From contig NZ_MBEI01000017.1 of the NCBI RefSeq assembly GCF_001953985.1, forward strand, positions 124,001 to 188,000: a stretch of 64,000 nt of DNA, written 5' to 3'. The notes beneath the pieces are model-generated. The model was not told the origin of the DNA. It saw only the letters and a program-made list of their open reading frames with translations, and ran no database searches. Shown one piece after another: positions 1 through 8,439 of the stretch. Each line of letters starts with the position of its first letter. Within the stretch, counting starts at the first letter, position 1. A program made the translations under genes and the position numbers. Source of the stretch: Mycobacterium colombiense (GTDB taxonomy: Bacteria > Actinomycetota > Actinomycetes > Mycobacteriales > Mycobacteriaceae).

Positions 1-789
1 GGCCGCATCCCAGCGGTCCATCAGCACCGCCGTGGTGCCCAGCAGCAGCGGGCATTCGAAGGCGTATATCGATCCGCCGATATGGGCGACCGGCGACGGC
101 ACCAGAAACGTGTCGCCCGGGGCGATCGTCCAGTGTTCGCGGATCTGGCAGATGAGTGCGTGCATCGAATTATGGGTGTGCAGGACGCCTTTCGGCCGGC
201 TGGTGGTGCCGGAGGTGTACAGGATCATCCGCACGGCGTCGGGATCCAGCGCCGGCAGGGCCGCATCCTGCGGCGGCCGCTCCAGCAGGGACGCATACGA
301 TGTGTGCGGCCCGGCGTCACCGCGTAGCACCACGACCTCCGGGGCCCGGTCCATCGCGGCCGTCACGCGTTCCAGCATCGCCGCGTAGTCATGCCCGCCG
401 TACCGCTGCGGGACGAAAATCGTTGCGGTGCCCGCGTCTTGGAGGATGTAGCGCAGGTCGTGGTCGCGCAGCGACGGCAAGATCGGGTTCACCACCATGC
501 CGGCCAGCGTCGCTGCCAGGTAGATGACGGCGCTCTCGTGCCAGTTCGGCAACATGAACGACACGACGCTGCCCGTGGGTATGCGGGCCAACAGGGCGCC
601 GGCCAGCGCGCCGGCCTGAGCGTGCAGGGTGGCGCAATCGAGCCGAAGATCCTTGTCCACCAATATCGTTCGGTGCGGCGATTCCGTCGCGGCGGTGCGC
701 AGCGCGTCGGCCAGCGTCGTGTTCACCCATAATCCGCGCCGGTATGCCTCCGCCGCGTGCGCCGCATCCTGGGCGGTCCGGGCGATCAC
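1..789 (-). CDS. AMP-forming acyl-CoA ligase (partial, N-terminal part)
   Basis: The reverse strand reads without a stop from a GTG at 789 to the window edge (263 codons). The adenylate-forming P-loop motif YTSGTTGRPKGV is present, followed by HTHNS. Upstream residues (NTTLADALR, then a DFVLPNW-like SFMLPNW segment) are typical of FadD-type or 2,3-dihydroxybenzoate-AMP-ligase-like enzymes that activate a carboxylate as acyl-AMP and then acyl-CoA. The GTG is chosen because GAGATGAGG lies just upstream and the gap to the GntR gene is only 22 bp, so the two are probably cotranscribed. The C-terminal lid domain is outside the window. The substrate is unknown; context suggests the carboxylate produced by the catabolic cluster. 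Confidence 0.85.
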   Translation of the reverse strand, partial: MIARTAQDAAHAAEAYRRGLWVNTTLADALRTAATESPHRTILVDKDLRLDCATLHAQAGALAGALLARIPTGSVVSFMLPNWHESAVIYLAATLAGMVVNPILPSLRDHDLRYILQDAGTATIFVPQRYGGHDYAAMLERVTAAMDRAPEVVVLRGDAGPHTSYASLLERPPQDAALPALDPDAVRMILYTSGTTSRPKGVLHTHNSMHALICQIREHWTIAPGDTFLVPSPVAHIGGSIYAFECPLLLGTTAVLMDRWDAA

Positions 790-811
790 CGCGACCTCAT
801 CTCGGGTGGGC

Positions 812-1552
812 CTATTCGTCCACGCGACGCATGGTCATCGCGTACCGGAACCTCGACGACAGGTGGGTGTTGATCGTCACCTGGGCCACCTCACCGTCGG
901 ACGTCGTGTAGGTGCGCCGCATCTGCAGCGCGGCCGTGCCCGCTTCTGCCCCGAGGCCGTCGGCCAGCTCCGGGGACAGCAGGACGGCGGCGATCTCTTG
1001 GTGCAGCTGGGCGACGCTCACGCCGAAGAGGTCCTCGATCAACGGGAATATCGGTCCGGCGTGGCGTTGCAGCAGCCTGCCCACCGCCGCAAAACTCCGG
1101 TTGATGTAGTACTCCGTGCGACACAGCGGGACTGGCGCATCGTCGGCCTGCCGGTAGCCGCGCACCGACAGCCACTGGCTGCCCACCTCGAGGCCGGTCC
1201 GCGCGGCGAGGTCGTCGTCGATCGTCACCATCGCGTTGGATTCGATGGTCAGCTGCGCACCGGCCGCGAACGCCAGCAGGTCGTCGATCGACATCGCGTC
1301 CTGGGCATAGGAACTCGAGGCGGGCCGGGGAACCACCCGGGTGCCCGCGCGCGGCCGGGAGGCCACCAGATTGTCCTCGCGCAACCGGCGCAGCGCCTCA
1401 CGGATGGTGTAGCGGCTCACCGCAAAGCGCTCGCACAGTTGGTGTTCGGTGGGCAACTGCGAACCCACCGGGTAAACGCCGTCGACGATCTCCTTACGCA
1501 GCGTGCGCGCAATCTGCAGGTAGCGGTGGTCGCCCGCGATGGCCTGGGACAT
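812..1552 (-). CDS. GntR-family (HutC/UTRA type) transcriptional regulator
   Basis: The protein has 246 residues. An N-terminal winged helix (about residues 10-75) has the GntR signature: PVGSQLPTEHQLCERFAVSRYTI followed by REALRRLREDNLV. A C-terminal UTRA ligand domain follows, with the usual NRSFAAV and IFPLIEDLFG stretches. HutC-type members repress catabolic operons and are released by a pathway metabolite. The ATG at 1552 overlaps the TGA of the upstream propeller gene by one base; a GTG one codon earlier is possible. Because it is embedded in the leftward operon, it probably regulates this catabolic cluster through the palindromes at 3228-3338. That target assignment is inference. Confidence 0.88.
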   Translation of the reverse strand: MSQAIAGDHRYLQIARTLRKEIVDGVYPVGSQLPTEHQLCERFAVSRYTIREALRRLREDNLVASRPRAGTRVVPRPASSSYAQDAMSIDDLLAFAAGAQLTIESNAMVTIDDDLAARTGLEVGSQWLSVRGYRQADDAPVPLCRTEYYINRSFAAVGRLLQRHAGPIFPLIEDLFGVSVAQLHQEIAAVLLSPELADGLGAEAGTAALQMRRTYTTSDGEVAQVTINTHLSSRFRYAMTMRRVDE

Positions 1553-3174
1553 CACGGCCCGCCCGGTGTCGGGCGCAACGCCAGCACGCTGCCGTCGCCG
1601 TCGGCAGAGAGGTAGAGCGTCCCGTCCGCCGCGGCGGCGATGCCGGCGAAGGGGCCCTGCGGTCCGGAGAACGGCGGCATGCCGCGCAGCGGCTTGGGTG
1701 TCACGCCCGGCGGGGGGCCGACCGGAAGCCCGGCGGCGATCGTCCGCCGCACGTTGCTGCCCAGATCCACCGCGATCAACTCCTTGGCGCCGGCGTCGAC
1801 GACGTAGAGCACACCGCCCCGCACCAGAATGCCTTGCGGGCGTTGCAGATCGGCGACAACGGTGTCGAAACCCGACCCGCTCAGCCTGATCACCCGACCG
1901 GCTCCGGCCTCCGCCACCAGGACTGCGCCGTCCCTGTCGATCGCGATGCCCACCGGCTCACGCAGGTCGGTCGCCAGGACCTGGACACCACCGGCCCCCA
2001 GCGACAGCACCCGCCCGGTGCCCAGCTCCGCGACCACCACCCCGCTCGCGCTCACCGCGACACCGTAGAGCTGATCGAAACCGTCCGCCAGGAACTCGGT
2101 TTCGCTCGCTTCCGGCCGGTAGCGGGCGACCTGCCCGCCGGACGTGGTGACGACGAATTCGCCGGGCCCACTGGCCGCGACGCCGCGCAGGAACCCGGGA
2201 TAGCCCGGGCTGAACAACATGCCCGCGGTGTGCAGGGACCCGTCGGGCAGGGCGACGTAGAAGTAGGTGCCGTCGGCGATGTAGAGCCGCCCGTCGTGGC
2301 CCACCGCCAGGTCCATCGGCCAGTTCAGGCCACCCGCCAGCACGGATCGCGCTGTGCCGTCGGCGGATATCTCGGTGATCTCGCCGGTGAAGTTGGACAC
2401 GAACAGCCGGTCGCCGACGAAGGTGCAGTTGTCCAGGCCGGGGGTCAGTTGGGCGAGCAGTCGTTGTTCGCCGCTGCGGGGATCGATGCGCAGCACCTGA
2501 CCGCTGGCCACCTGCGTCGAGACGATGTGACCCTGCGCGTCGAACTTGACCGAGTCGGGCACACCGAGATTGCCCGCCACGCACTGCGGTTCGCCGCCGT
2601 CGGGATCGATGCGCCAGATCTCGTTGGCGCCCATCACCGGGAAATACAACAGGCCGTCCGGGCCGACCTCCATCGCGTTCGGTGAGGGGACGTTCTCCAA
2701 GAGCACCCGCGGCGGCCCGCCCGCCAGGTCGAATTCCAGCAGCCGCCCGCCCTCGCGGCATTCACCGATGAACAACCGGCCCTGGTGAAAGGTGATGCCG
2801 TTGGCCGACGGCACGTCGTCGCGCAGCACTCGGGTGCGGCCGCTGGTGTCGCGCACGCTCACCCGGCCGTCCATCACCTCGGTCGCGTACAGGTTGCCGT
2901 CGGCGTCGAAGGCCACGTCGTCGGGCGCCACGATGTCGCCGCCCTTGGGGCTGGCGGTCACCAGTTCGCCGGTGCGGTGATCCAGGGCGCTGATCTGACT
3001 GCCGGTCACCTGGGCGATGTAGACGCGACCGTCCGGGCCGGTGCGCAGACCGTTGGCGCCGAACAGCCGACTGGGCGCGGTGACCCGTTCCAACTCCCAG
3101 CCCTCGGCGACGTCGATGGGGTGCGACAGCGCATACCGCGAGGGCAGCGTTGAGATAGCCCTTGAGGTGGACAT
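1552..3174 (-). CDS. Twelve-blade NHL/SMP-30-like beta-propeller protein, possible lactonase
   Basis: The protein has 540 residues, with about twelve repeats of the form xGLRTGPDGRVYIAQ, each a hydrophobic strand, DG or GD turn and LYxxx strand. Twelve blades fit two six-bladed propellers in tandem, so it is roughly twice the size of a gluconolactonase/SMP-30 (about 300 aa). No signal peptide is evident. This superfamily includes calcium-dependent lactonases and esterases, strictosidine-synthase-like proteins and non-catalytic propellers, so the activity is not proven. The neighbouring Baeyer-Villiger enzyme makes a lactone or ester as product. The gene is first in the leftward operon and divergent from the degradative operon. 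The ATG at 3174 has AAGGA about 12 bases upstream. Confidence 0.75.
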   Translation of the reverse strand: MSTSRAISTLPSRYALSHPIDVAEGWELERVTAPSRLFGANGLRTGPDGRVYIAQVTGSQISALDHRTGELVTASPKGGDIVAPDDVAFDADGNLYATEVMDGRVSVRDTSGRTRVLRDDVPSANGITFHQGRLFIGECREGGRLLEFDLAGGPPRVLLENVPSPNAMEVGPDGLLYFPVMGANEIWRIDPDGGEPQCVAGNLGVPDSVKFDAQGHIVSTQVASGQVLRIDPRSGEQRLLAQLTPGLDNCTFVGDRLFVSNFTGEITEISADGTARSVLAGGLNWPMDLAVGHDGRLYIADGTYFYVALPDGSLHTAGMLFSPGYPGFLRGVAASGPGEFVVTTSGGQVARYRPEASETEFLADGFDQLYGVAVSASGVVVAELGTGRVLSLGAGGVQVLATDLREPVGIAIDRDGAVLVAEAGAGRVIRLSGSGFDTVVADLQRPQGILVRGGVLYVVDAGAKELIAVDLGSNVRRTIAAGLPVGPPPGVTPKPLRGMPPFSGPQGPFAGIAAAADGTLYLSADGDGSVLALRPTPGGP

Positions 3175-3227
3175 GCTCGCCGAGGTCCTTCCGTCAGCCG
3201 TTTGGGCTGGACGCTATCAACTCCGCC

Positions 3228-3239
3228 TAGTCCAGACAA
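3228..3239. promoter_or_regulatory. Operator-like imperfect palindrome near the leftward promoter
   Basis: TAGTCCAGACAA matches 10 of 12 positions of TTGTCCGGACAA, the core of the perfect palindrome at 3321-3338. It lies 54 bp upstream of the propeller-gene start. A paired pair of sites flanking a divergent promoter is a common arrangement for a GntR regulator acting on both transcription units. Confidence 0.5.
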
Positions 3240-3306
3240 TAGCCGCCGATGGGTGCCGAACCGACCTTGACAGCGAAGTCCACAGATCGGAATAGTGTTC
3301 TCCAAT

Positions 3307-3338
3307 GGACAGAATGCAATATTTTGTCCGGACAAAAT
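3307..3338. promoter_or_regulatory. Perfect 18-bp palindrome plus extra half-site (candidate GntR operator)
   Basis: ATTTTGTCCGGACAAAAT at 3321-3338 is identical to its reverse complement. A third half-site, GGACAGAAT at 3307-3315, faces it with a 5-bp gap and 8 of 9 matches. The palindrome centre lies about 64 bp upstream of the SDR start. A TTGACA at 3267-3272 lies nearby, but I see no well-spaced -10 for it. Being the only strong palindrome in this divergent region, it is the best candidate binding site for the linked GntR protein. Confidence 0.6.
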
Positions 3339-3393
3339 GAGGATTCATCCCGCTGCGGACGCGTGACGCGATGGCGGCAGGGGAAAGCAGGTC

Positions 3394-4248
3394 ATGGCCG
3401 ATCACGAGGAACTTCTAGGGCTCGACGGCCGCGTCGTGGTGGTTTCCGGCGCCGGCGGGGGTGGCATCGGCACGACCGTCACCGCCATGACCGCCCGGGC
3501 CGGGGCCACCGTGATCGCGGTGAGCCGGTCGAAGGAAAACCTCGACGAACACGTCGCCCCGTTGGCACAGCAGGGGCTGCCCGTGGTGCCCGTCGCGGCC
3601 GACGCGTCGACCGACGAGGGCATCGCCGCCGTGATCGATCACGCGCGCCGCGCCGGCGGCGACTTGTACGGGCTGGTCAACGTCGCCGGCGGCGCGGAGC
3701 CGTCGACGTGGATGCCGTCCACCCGGGTGTCGCGCGGCGACTGGCGCAAGATCTTCGCCGACAATCTCGAAACGGCATTCTTCATGAGCCAGGCCGTCGC
3801 CAGTGAACTCGTCGCGCAGCAACGCCCGGGTTCGATCGTGTCGATCTCCTCGATCAGCGGCATGAACACCGCGCCGTTCCACATCGCCTATGGGACGGCC
3901 AAGGCCGCGATCGCGGCGATGACGCGCACCATGGCCGTCGAGTTGGCGCAGGCGGGAATTCGGGTCAACGCCGTGGCGCCCGGCGTCACCGAGACCGCGG
4001 CCTCGCGCACCTACGTCGACGAGGACCCCGAGCGGGACCGGCAGGCGATCGCGATGGGCCGCCGCGGGCGGCCCGAGGAGCAGGCCGGCGCCATCCTCTT
4101 TCTGCTCTCGGAGCTGTCGAGCTATGTCACCGGCCAGACGCTGCTCGTCGACGGCGGCCTCAACCTCAAGTGGACTCATCTCGGCGCCGACAACACCTCG
4201 CTCTTCCTCAAAGACGAATCCTTCCGCGCGGCGATTAGGAGGATGTAA
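3394..4248 (+). CDS. Short-chain dehydrogenase/reductase
   Basis: The protein has 284 residues and is a classical SDR. The cofactor loop is VVSGAGGGGIGT (about residues 17-28), the NAG-equivalent is NVAGG, the catalytic Ser lies in SISSISG, and the catalytic pair is YGTAK. The C-terminus has the GQTLLVDGG motif. It probably oxidises a secondary alcohol to a ketone (or the reverse) with NAD(P). It opens the rightward operon; its TAA overlaps the ATG of the Rieske gene (TAATG). In context it may make the ketone used by the Baeyer-Villiger enzyme two genes on, which is inference. Confidence 0.9.
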   Translation: MADHEELLGLDGRVVVVSGAGGGGIGTTVTAMTARAGATVIAVSRSKENLDEHVAPLAQQGLPVVPVAADASTDEGIAAVIDHARRAGGDLYGLVNVAGGAEPSTWMPSTRVSRGDWRKIFADNLETAFFMSQAVASELVAQQRPGSIVSISSISGMNTAPFHIAYGTAKAAIAAMTRTMAVELAQAGIRVNAVAPGVTETAASRTYVDEDPERDRQAIAMGRRGRPEEQAGAILFLLSELSSYVTGQTLLVDGGLNLKWTHLGADNTSLFLKDESFRAAIRRM

Positions 4249-5648
4249 TGACCGACCTGGCCAAGGGCACGAATCCCGAAGCGGCCGAGGAACTCTCGGC
4301 GCCCATGACGATCGGGGTCGAGGCGTACATCTCCGAGGACTATGCCCGCGCCGAGCGCGACAAGCTGTGGCGCAAGGTCTGGCAGCAGGTCGGCCGCGTC
4401 GAGGAGCTGCCCGAGGTGGGCAGCTACCTGACCTATGACATTCTCGACGACTCGATCATCGTGGTGCGCTCCGGTGCCAACGAGTTTCACGCGCACCACA
4501 ACGTCTGCATGCACCGCGGGCGCCGGCTGATCGACACCCCCGAGGGCGCCAAGAACGCCTGCGCGCGAACCCGAAAGTCGTTTGTCTGCGGCTTTCACGG
4601 CTGGACCTACGGCCTGGACGGCGCGTGCACCCACATCCGCGAGCGGCAGGACTGGCAGGACGCGCTCACGCCCGACAACACCCACCTACGGCCCGTCCGG
4701 GTCGATACCTGGGGCGGCTGGTTGTGGATCAACATGGACCCCGATTGCGAGCCGCTGGCCGACTTCCTGTTCCCCGCCGCGAAGATTCTCGACCCGTTCG
4801 GCCTGGAGAACATGCGCTACAAGTGGCGCAAGTGGCTGTCCTTCGACTGCAACTGGAAGGTCGCGCTGGAGGCCTTCAACGAGACCTACCACGTCTACAC
4901 CACGCATCCGGAGTTCAATAAGTTCGGCGAGTTCAAGGGATGGGCGAAAGCGCAAGGCAAGCACAGCCATATCGGCTACGACGCGCCCGAGGACATGGAG
5001 GCCACCAAGTCCAAGATCCGCCTCGGCATCGGCGCCGATCCTCGTGTGTCGACCGCGGAGATGCAGGTGTACACGATGGAGGAAACCAACGCCACCACCA
5101 CCCAGACGCTGGTGAACGCCGCCAAGCGACTGGTGGACGAATTACCCGAGGGTACACCGGCGGACAAGGTGCTCGAGCACTGGCTGGCGTCGGCACGCCG
5201 CGACGACGAGGCCCGCGGGGTGATTTGGCCGACGATCCCCGCCGACATCCTCGGGCAGGCCGGCACCGCATGGCAGATCTTCCCGAACTTCCAGATCGGC
5301 CAGGGCTTGACCAGCGCGTTGTGCTACGGCGCGCGGCCCCACCCCAGCTACAACCCGGACAAGTGCATCTTCGAGGTGTCCGTCTTCGAGCTTTACCCGA
5401 AAGGCCAAGAGCCGCAGACGGAGTGGGAGTACACGCCGGTCGGCGACCCCAGGTGGCGTTCGGTACTGCCGCAGGACTTCTCCAACATGGCCGCCGTGCA
5501 GCAGGGGATGAAGTCCCTGGGCTTCCCGGGCACCAAGCCCAATCCGTACCGCGAACGCAGCACGGTCAACCTGCACTACCAATTGTCGAGATATATGGGA
5601 GCCGGTGAGCCCCAGGAACTGTCAGGTAAGGAGCACCCCCGGGCATGA
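4248..5648 (+). CDS. Rieske non-heme iron oxygenase, large (alpha) subunit
   Basis: The protein has 466 residues. The Rieske [2Fe-2S] ligands are C87, H89, C114 and H117 (CMH...CGFH). The gap between the two halves is 24 residues, longer than the usual 15-17, and contains an additional Cys. The catalytic domain has the NETYHVYTTH mononuclear-iron motif with H215 and H220. Such proteins hydroxylate aromatic or alicyclic carbon with O2 and electrons from a ferredoxin/reductase. No reductase or beta subunit is encoded in this operon, so electrons must come from elsewhere. It overlaps the next gene by 4 bp (ATGA), indicating translational coupling. Confidence 0.92.
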   Translation: MTDLAKGTNPEAAEELSAPMTIGVEAYISEDYARAERDKLWRKVWQQVGRVEELPEVGSYLTYDILDDSIIVVRSGANEFHAHHNVCMHRGRRLIDTPEGAKNACARTRKSFVCGFHGWTYGLDGACTHIRERQDWQDALTPDNTHLRPVRVDTWGGWLWINMDPDCEPLADFLFPAAKILDPFGLENMRYKWRKWLSFDCNWKVALEAFNETYHVYTTHPEFNKFGEFKGWAKAQGKHSHIGYDAPEDMEATKSKIRLGIGADPRVSTAEMQVYTMEETNATTTQTLVNAAKRLVDELPEGTPADKVLEHWLASARRDDEARGVIWPTIPADILGQAGTAWQIFPNFQIGQGLTSALCYGARPHPSYNPDKCIFEVSVFELYPKGQEPQTEWEYTPVGDPRWRSVLPQDFSNMAAVQQGMKSLGFPGTKPNPYRERSTVNLHYQLSRYMGAGEPQELSGKEHPRA

Positions 5649-7492
5649 CGATGTATCAAGACGGTTGCGGGCCCACGCAGACGCCCGACGACTTCGACAT
5701 CGCCGCGCTGCGCGAGAAATACGCCCACGAACGCGAAAAGCGGCTGCGCAAAGAAGGTTCCAAGCAGTACATCGAGCTGGAGGACGACTTCGCCGGCTAC
5801 TACGAAGTCGACCCGTACACGCCCGCGGCACCGCGCGAGCCGATCTGCGAGGACATCGACGTGGCGGTCCTGGGTGGCGGATTCGGTGGCCTGCTATCGG
5901 CGGCCTCCCTGAAGAAGGCCGGCGTCGACGACGTCCGCGTCATCGAGCTCGGCGGCGACTTCGGCGGAGTCTGGTACTGGAACCGGTACCCCGGCATCCA
6001 ATGCGACAACGAATCCTACTGCTACATACCGCTTCTCGAAGAGCTCGATTTCATGCCGTCGAAGAAGTTCGCCGACGGTGCCGAGATCTTCCAGCACTGC
6101 CGCAACATCGGCAAGCACTTCGGCCTCTACGATTCCGCGATCTTCTCCACCCAGGTGCACGACCTGAGGTGGGACGAGGGGATCAAGCGATGGCGGATCA
6201 GCACCAACCGCGGCGACGATATCCGCGCCCGGTTCGTCGTCCTGGCGTCCGGTCCGTTCCACCGCCCGAAACTCCCTGGCATCCCCGGCATCAAAGCCTT
6301 TGGCGGCCACAGCTTCCACTCGTCACGATGGGACTACGACTACACCGGCGGGGACGTCAGCGGCAACCTGGACAAGCTGGCCGACAAGCGCGTCGCGGTG
6401 GTCGGCACCGGCGCCACCGGCATCCAGATCGTGCCCTTCCTCGCCCGCGACGCCAAGCACCTCTACGTCTTCCAGCGGACGCCGTCGACCGTGGACGCGC
6501 GCAACAACACCGCGACCGACCCGGAATGGGTGAAGACGCTGCGGCCGGGCTGGCAACGGGAGCGGCAGCGCAACTTCCATTCGTGGACGTTCGAGGGCAT
6601 GGCGCTGGGCCAGCCGGATCTGGTGTGCGACTTCTGGACCGAGCTCGGGCGCAACACCGCCGCCCGGGTGCTCGCCCTCGACGATCCCGCGTCGCTGACC
6701 CCGGAGCAGTTCATGGCCATCCGGGAGGAAGAGGACTACAAGATCATGGAGCGGCTGCGGCGCCGCATCGACGGCCTTATCGACAACGAGGTGACCGCCG
6801 AAGCCCTCAAGCCGTACTACCGCTTCCTGTGTAAGCGCCCGTGCTCCAACGACGACTACCTGGCCAGCTTCAACCGGCCAAACGTGACGCTGGTCGACGT
6901 GTCCTCGAGCAAGGGCGTCGAACGCGCGACCGAAAAGGGTTTGGTGGCAAACGGTGTCGAGTACGAGGTCGACTGCATCATCTACGCCAGCGGCTTCGAA
7001 ATCACCACCGAGATCAGCCGCCGCTACTCGATCGAAACGATCGAGGGGCGCGACGGGCTATCGCTGTTCGATTACTGGGGCGACGGCTACAAGACGCTGC
7101 ATGGGATGACCAGCCGTGGCTTCCCGAACCAGTTCTATACCGGCTTCACCCAGGTCGGTATCTCGGCCAACATCGCCGCCAACTACGAGCTGCAGGGCGA
7201 GCACATCGCCTACATCATCGCCGAGGCGCTGAAGCGGGGCGCGACCACCGTGGAGCCCAGCCAGGCGGCGCAGGAGGAGTGGTGCGCGACCATCCGCGAA
7301 ACCGCGGTCGACAACTCGGCGTTCGACGCCCAATGCACGCCCGGCTATTACAACAACGAAGGCGGCGGCGGGGGAGAAGGAATCCGGTCACACCTGGGCG
7401 AGCCGTACGGTCCCGGGTTCTACGCCTTCGAGGACCTGCTGCGGGTGTGGCGCGACAAGGGCGATCTGGACGGGTTGGTGCTCGGCACTTGA
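5645..7492 (+). CDS. Baeyer-Villiger monooxygenase, cyclododecanone/cyclopentadecanone type
   Basis: The protein has 615 residues. The FAD-binding fingerprint GGGFGG is at 77-82, the Baeyer-Villiger fingerprint FxGxxxHxxxWD at 219-230, and the NADPH-binding GTGATG at 254-259. The N-terminal extension (ALREKYAHEREKRLR) and the C-terminal CTPGYYNNEG segment resemble, from memory, Rhodococcus ruber cyclododecanone monooxygenase, which converts large-ring ketones to lactones. The family uses NADPH and O2 to insert oxygen beside a carbonyl, giving an ester or lactone. A steroid or other polycyclic ketone is an equally possible substrate. The start overlaps the Rieske stop by 4 bp. Confidence 0.93.
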   Translation: MTMYQDGCGPTQTPDDFDIAALREKYAHEREKRLRKEGSKQYIELEDDFAGYYEVDPYTPAAPREPICEDIDVAVLGGGFGGLLSAASLKKAGVDDVRVIELGGDFGGVWYWNRYPGIQCDNESYCYIPLLEELDFMPSKKFADGAEIFQHCRNIGKHFGLYDSAIFSTQVHDLRWDEGIKRWRISTNRGDDIRARFVVLASGPFHRPKLPGIPGIKAFGGHSFHSSRWDYDYTGGDVSGNLDKLADKRVAVVGTGATGIQIVPFLARDAKHLYVFQRTPSTVDARNNTATDPEWVKTLRPGWQRERQRNFHSWTFEGMALGQPDLVCDFWTELGRNTAARVLALDDPASLTPEQFMAIREEEDYKIMERLRRRIDGLIDNEVTAEALKPYYRFLCKRPCSNDDYLASFNRPNVTLVDVSSSKGVERATEKGLVANGVEYEVDCIIYASGFEITTEISRRYSIETIEGRDGLSLFDYWGDGYKTLHGMTSRGFPNQFYTGFTQVGISANIAANYELQGEHIAYIIAEALKRGATTVEPSQAAQEEWCATIRETAVDNSAFDAQCTPGYYNNEGGGGGEGIRSHLGEPYGPGFYAFEDLLRVWRDKGDLDGLVLGT

Positions 7493-8439
7493 GCGAAACC
7501 CTGGGGCCGCAACTGCGATTCGACGGCCGCGCCGCCGTGGTGACCGGGGCCGGTCGCGGGCTGGGCCGCGCCTACGCACACCTGCTCGCCTCGCGCGGGG
7601 CGAAGGTGGTCGTCAACGACGTCGGCGGCAGCCTCGACGGCGACGGGACCGACGACGGGCCGGCCGAGCAGGTGGTGGCCGAGATCACCGCGGCCGGGGG
7701 AGAGGCCGTCGCATGCAGCGCGTCGGTGGCCACCCGCGACGGCGGGCAGGAAATCATCCAGACGGCGGTCGACAACTTCGGGCGAATCGACGTCCTGATT
7801 CACAACGCCGGCAACGTTCGTCGCGGCTCGCTCAAGGAGATGAGTTACGAGGACTTCGACGCCGTGCTCGACGTGCACCTGCGGGGCGCCTTCCATGTGG
7901 TGCGGCCGGCCTTTCCGCTGATGTGCGAGGCGGGCTACGGCCGCGTCGTGCTGACGTCGTCGATCGGCGGCCTGTACGGAAACCACAACGTGGCCAACTA
8001 CGCGGCCGCCAAGGCGGGCGTGATCGGGCTGTCCAATGTCGTCGCGCTCGAAGGCGCGGCCGAGGGCGTGCGATGCAATGCGATCGTGCCGGCCGCGGTG
8101 ACGCGGATGGCCGAAGGCATCGACACCTCGGCGTACCCGCCGATGGGCGTGGAGCTCGTTGCGCCGGTCGTGGGCTGGCTCGCGCACGAAACCTGTGCGG
8201 TGACAGGCGAATTGTTCATCGCGCTGGCGGGCCGCGTGGCGCGGGCGGTGATCGTGGAGAGCCCGGGCGTGAGCCGCCCGTCGTGGACCATCGAGCAGGT
8301 CGGCAGCCACCTGGATGCGATCCGGTACGTCGAGGCGCCACTCATTTTTCCGGTTGTCCCGGACGGACACAACGAGCACATCCGCTACAGCTTCGAGCTG
8401 GCTCACCGCTCAACCGACCAAGGAGCGCTCAATGGCTAG
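7489..8439 (+). CDS. Short-chain dehydrogenase (hydroxyacyl-CoA dehydrogenase-like)
   Basis: The protein has 316 residues when read from TTG at 7489, which overlaps the upstream TGA (TTGA). No ATG or GTG occurs before the Rossmann motif VVTGAGRGLGRAYA, so TTG is the best start. NDVGGSLDGDG, HNAGN, SSIGG and YAAAK (catalytic Tyr/Lys) follow. This pattern resembles the dehydrogenase domain of multifunctional enzyme type 2 (17-beta-HSD4), which acts on 3-hydroxyacyl-CoAs. The protein ends with an extra roughly 70-residue tail beyond the standard SDR fold. Its end overlaps the CoA-transferase start by 8 bp. Confidence 0.85.
   Translation: MSETLGPQLRFDGRAAVVTGAGRGLGRAYAHLLASRGAKVVVNDVGGSLDGDGTDDGPAEQVVAEITAAGGEAVACSASVATRDGGQEIIQTAVDNFGRIDVLIHNAGNVRRGSLKEMSYEDFDAVLDVHLRGAFHVVRPAFPLMCEAGYGRVVLTSSIGGLYGNHNVANYAAAKAGVIGLSNVVALEGAAEGVRCNAIVPAAVTRMAEGIDTSAYPPMGVELVAPVVGWLAHETCAVTGELFIALAGRVARAVIVESPGVSRPSWTIEQVGSHLDAIRYVEAPLIFPVVPDGHNEHIRYSFELAHRSTDQGALNG

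Noticed and set aside
3267..3298. TTGACA / TAGTGT as a -35/-10 promoter for the catabolic operon
   Set aside because: The 20-bp spacer is too long for a normal promoter; it is mentioned only as a nearby sequence.
6841..8439. A 532-codon open frame that would start inside the BVMO gene
   Set aside because: Its first 216 codons lie out of frame within the BVMO gene and are Arg-rich shadow sequence. The real SDR starts at TTG 7489.
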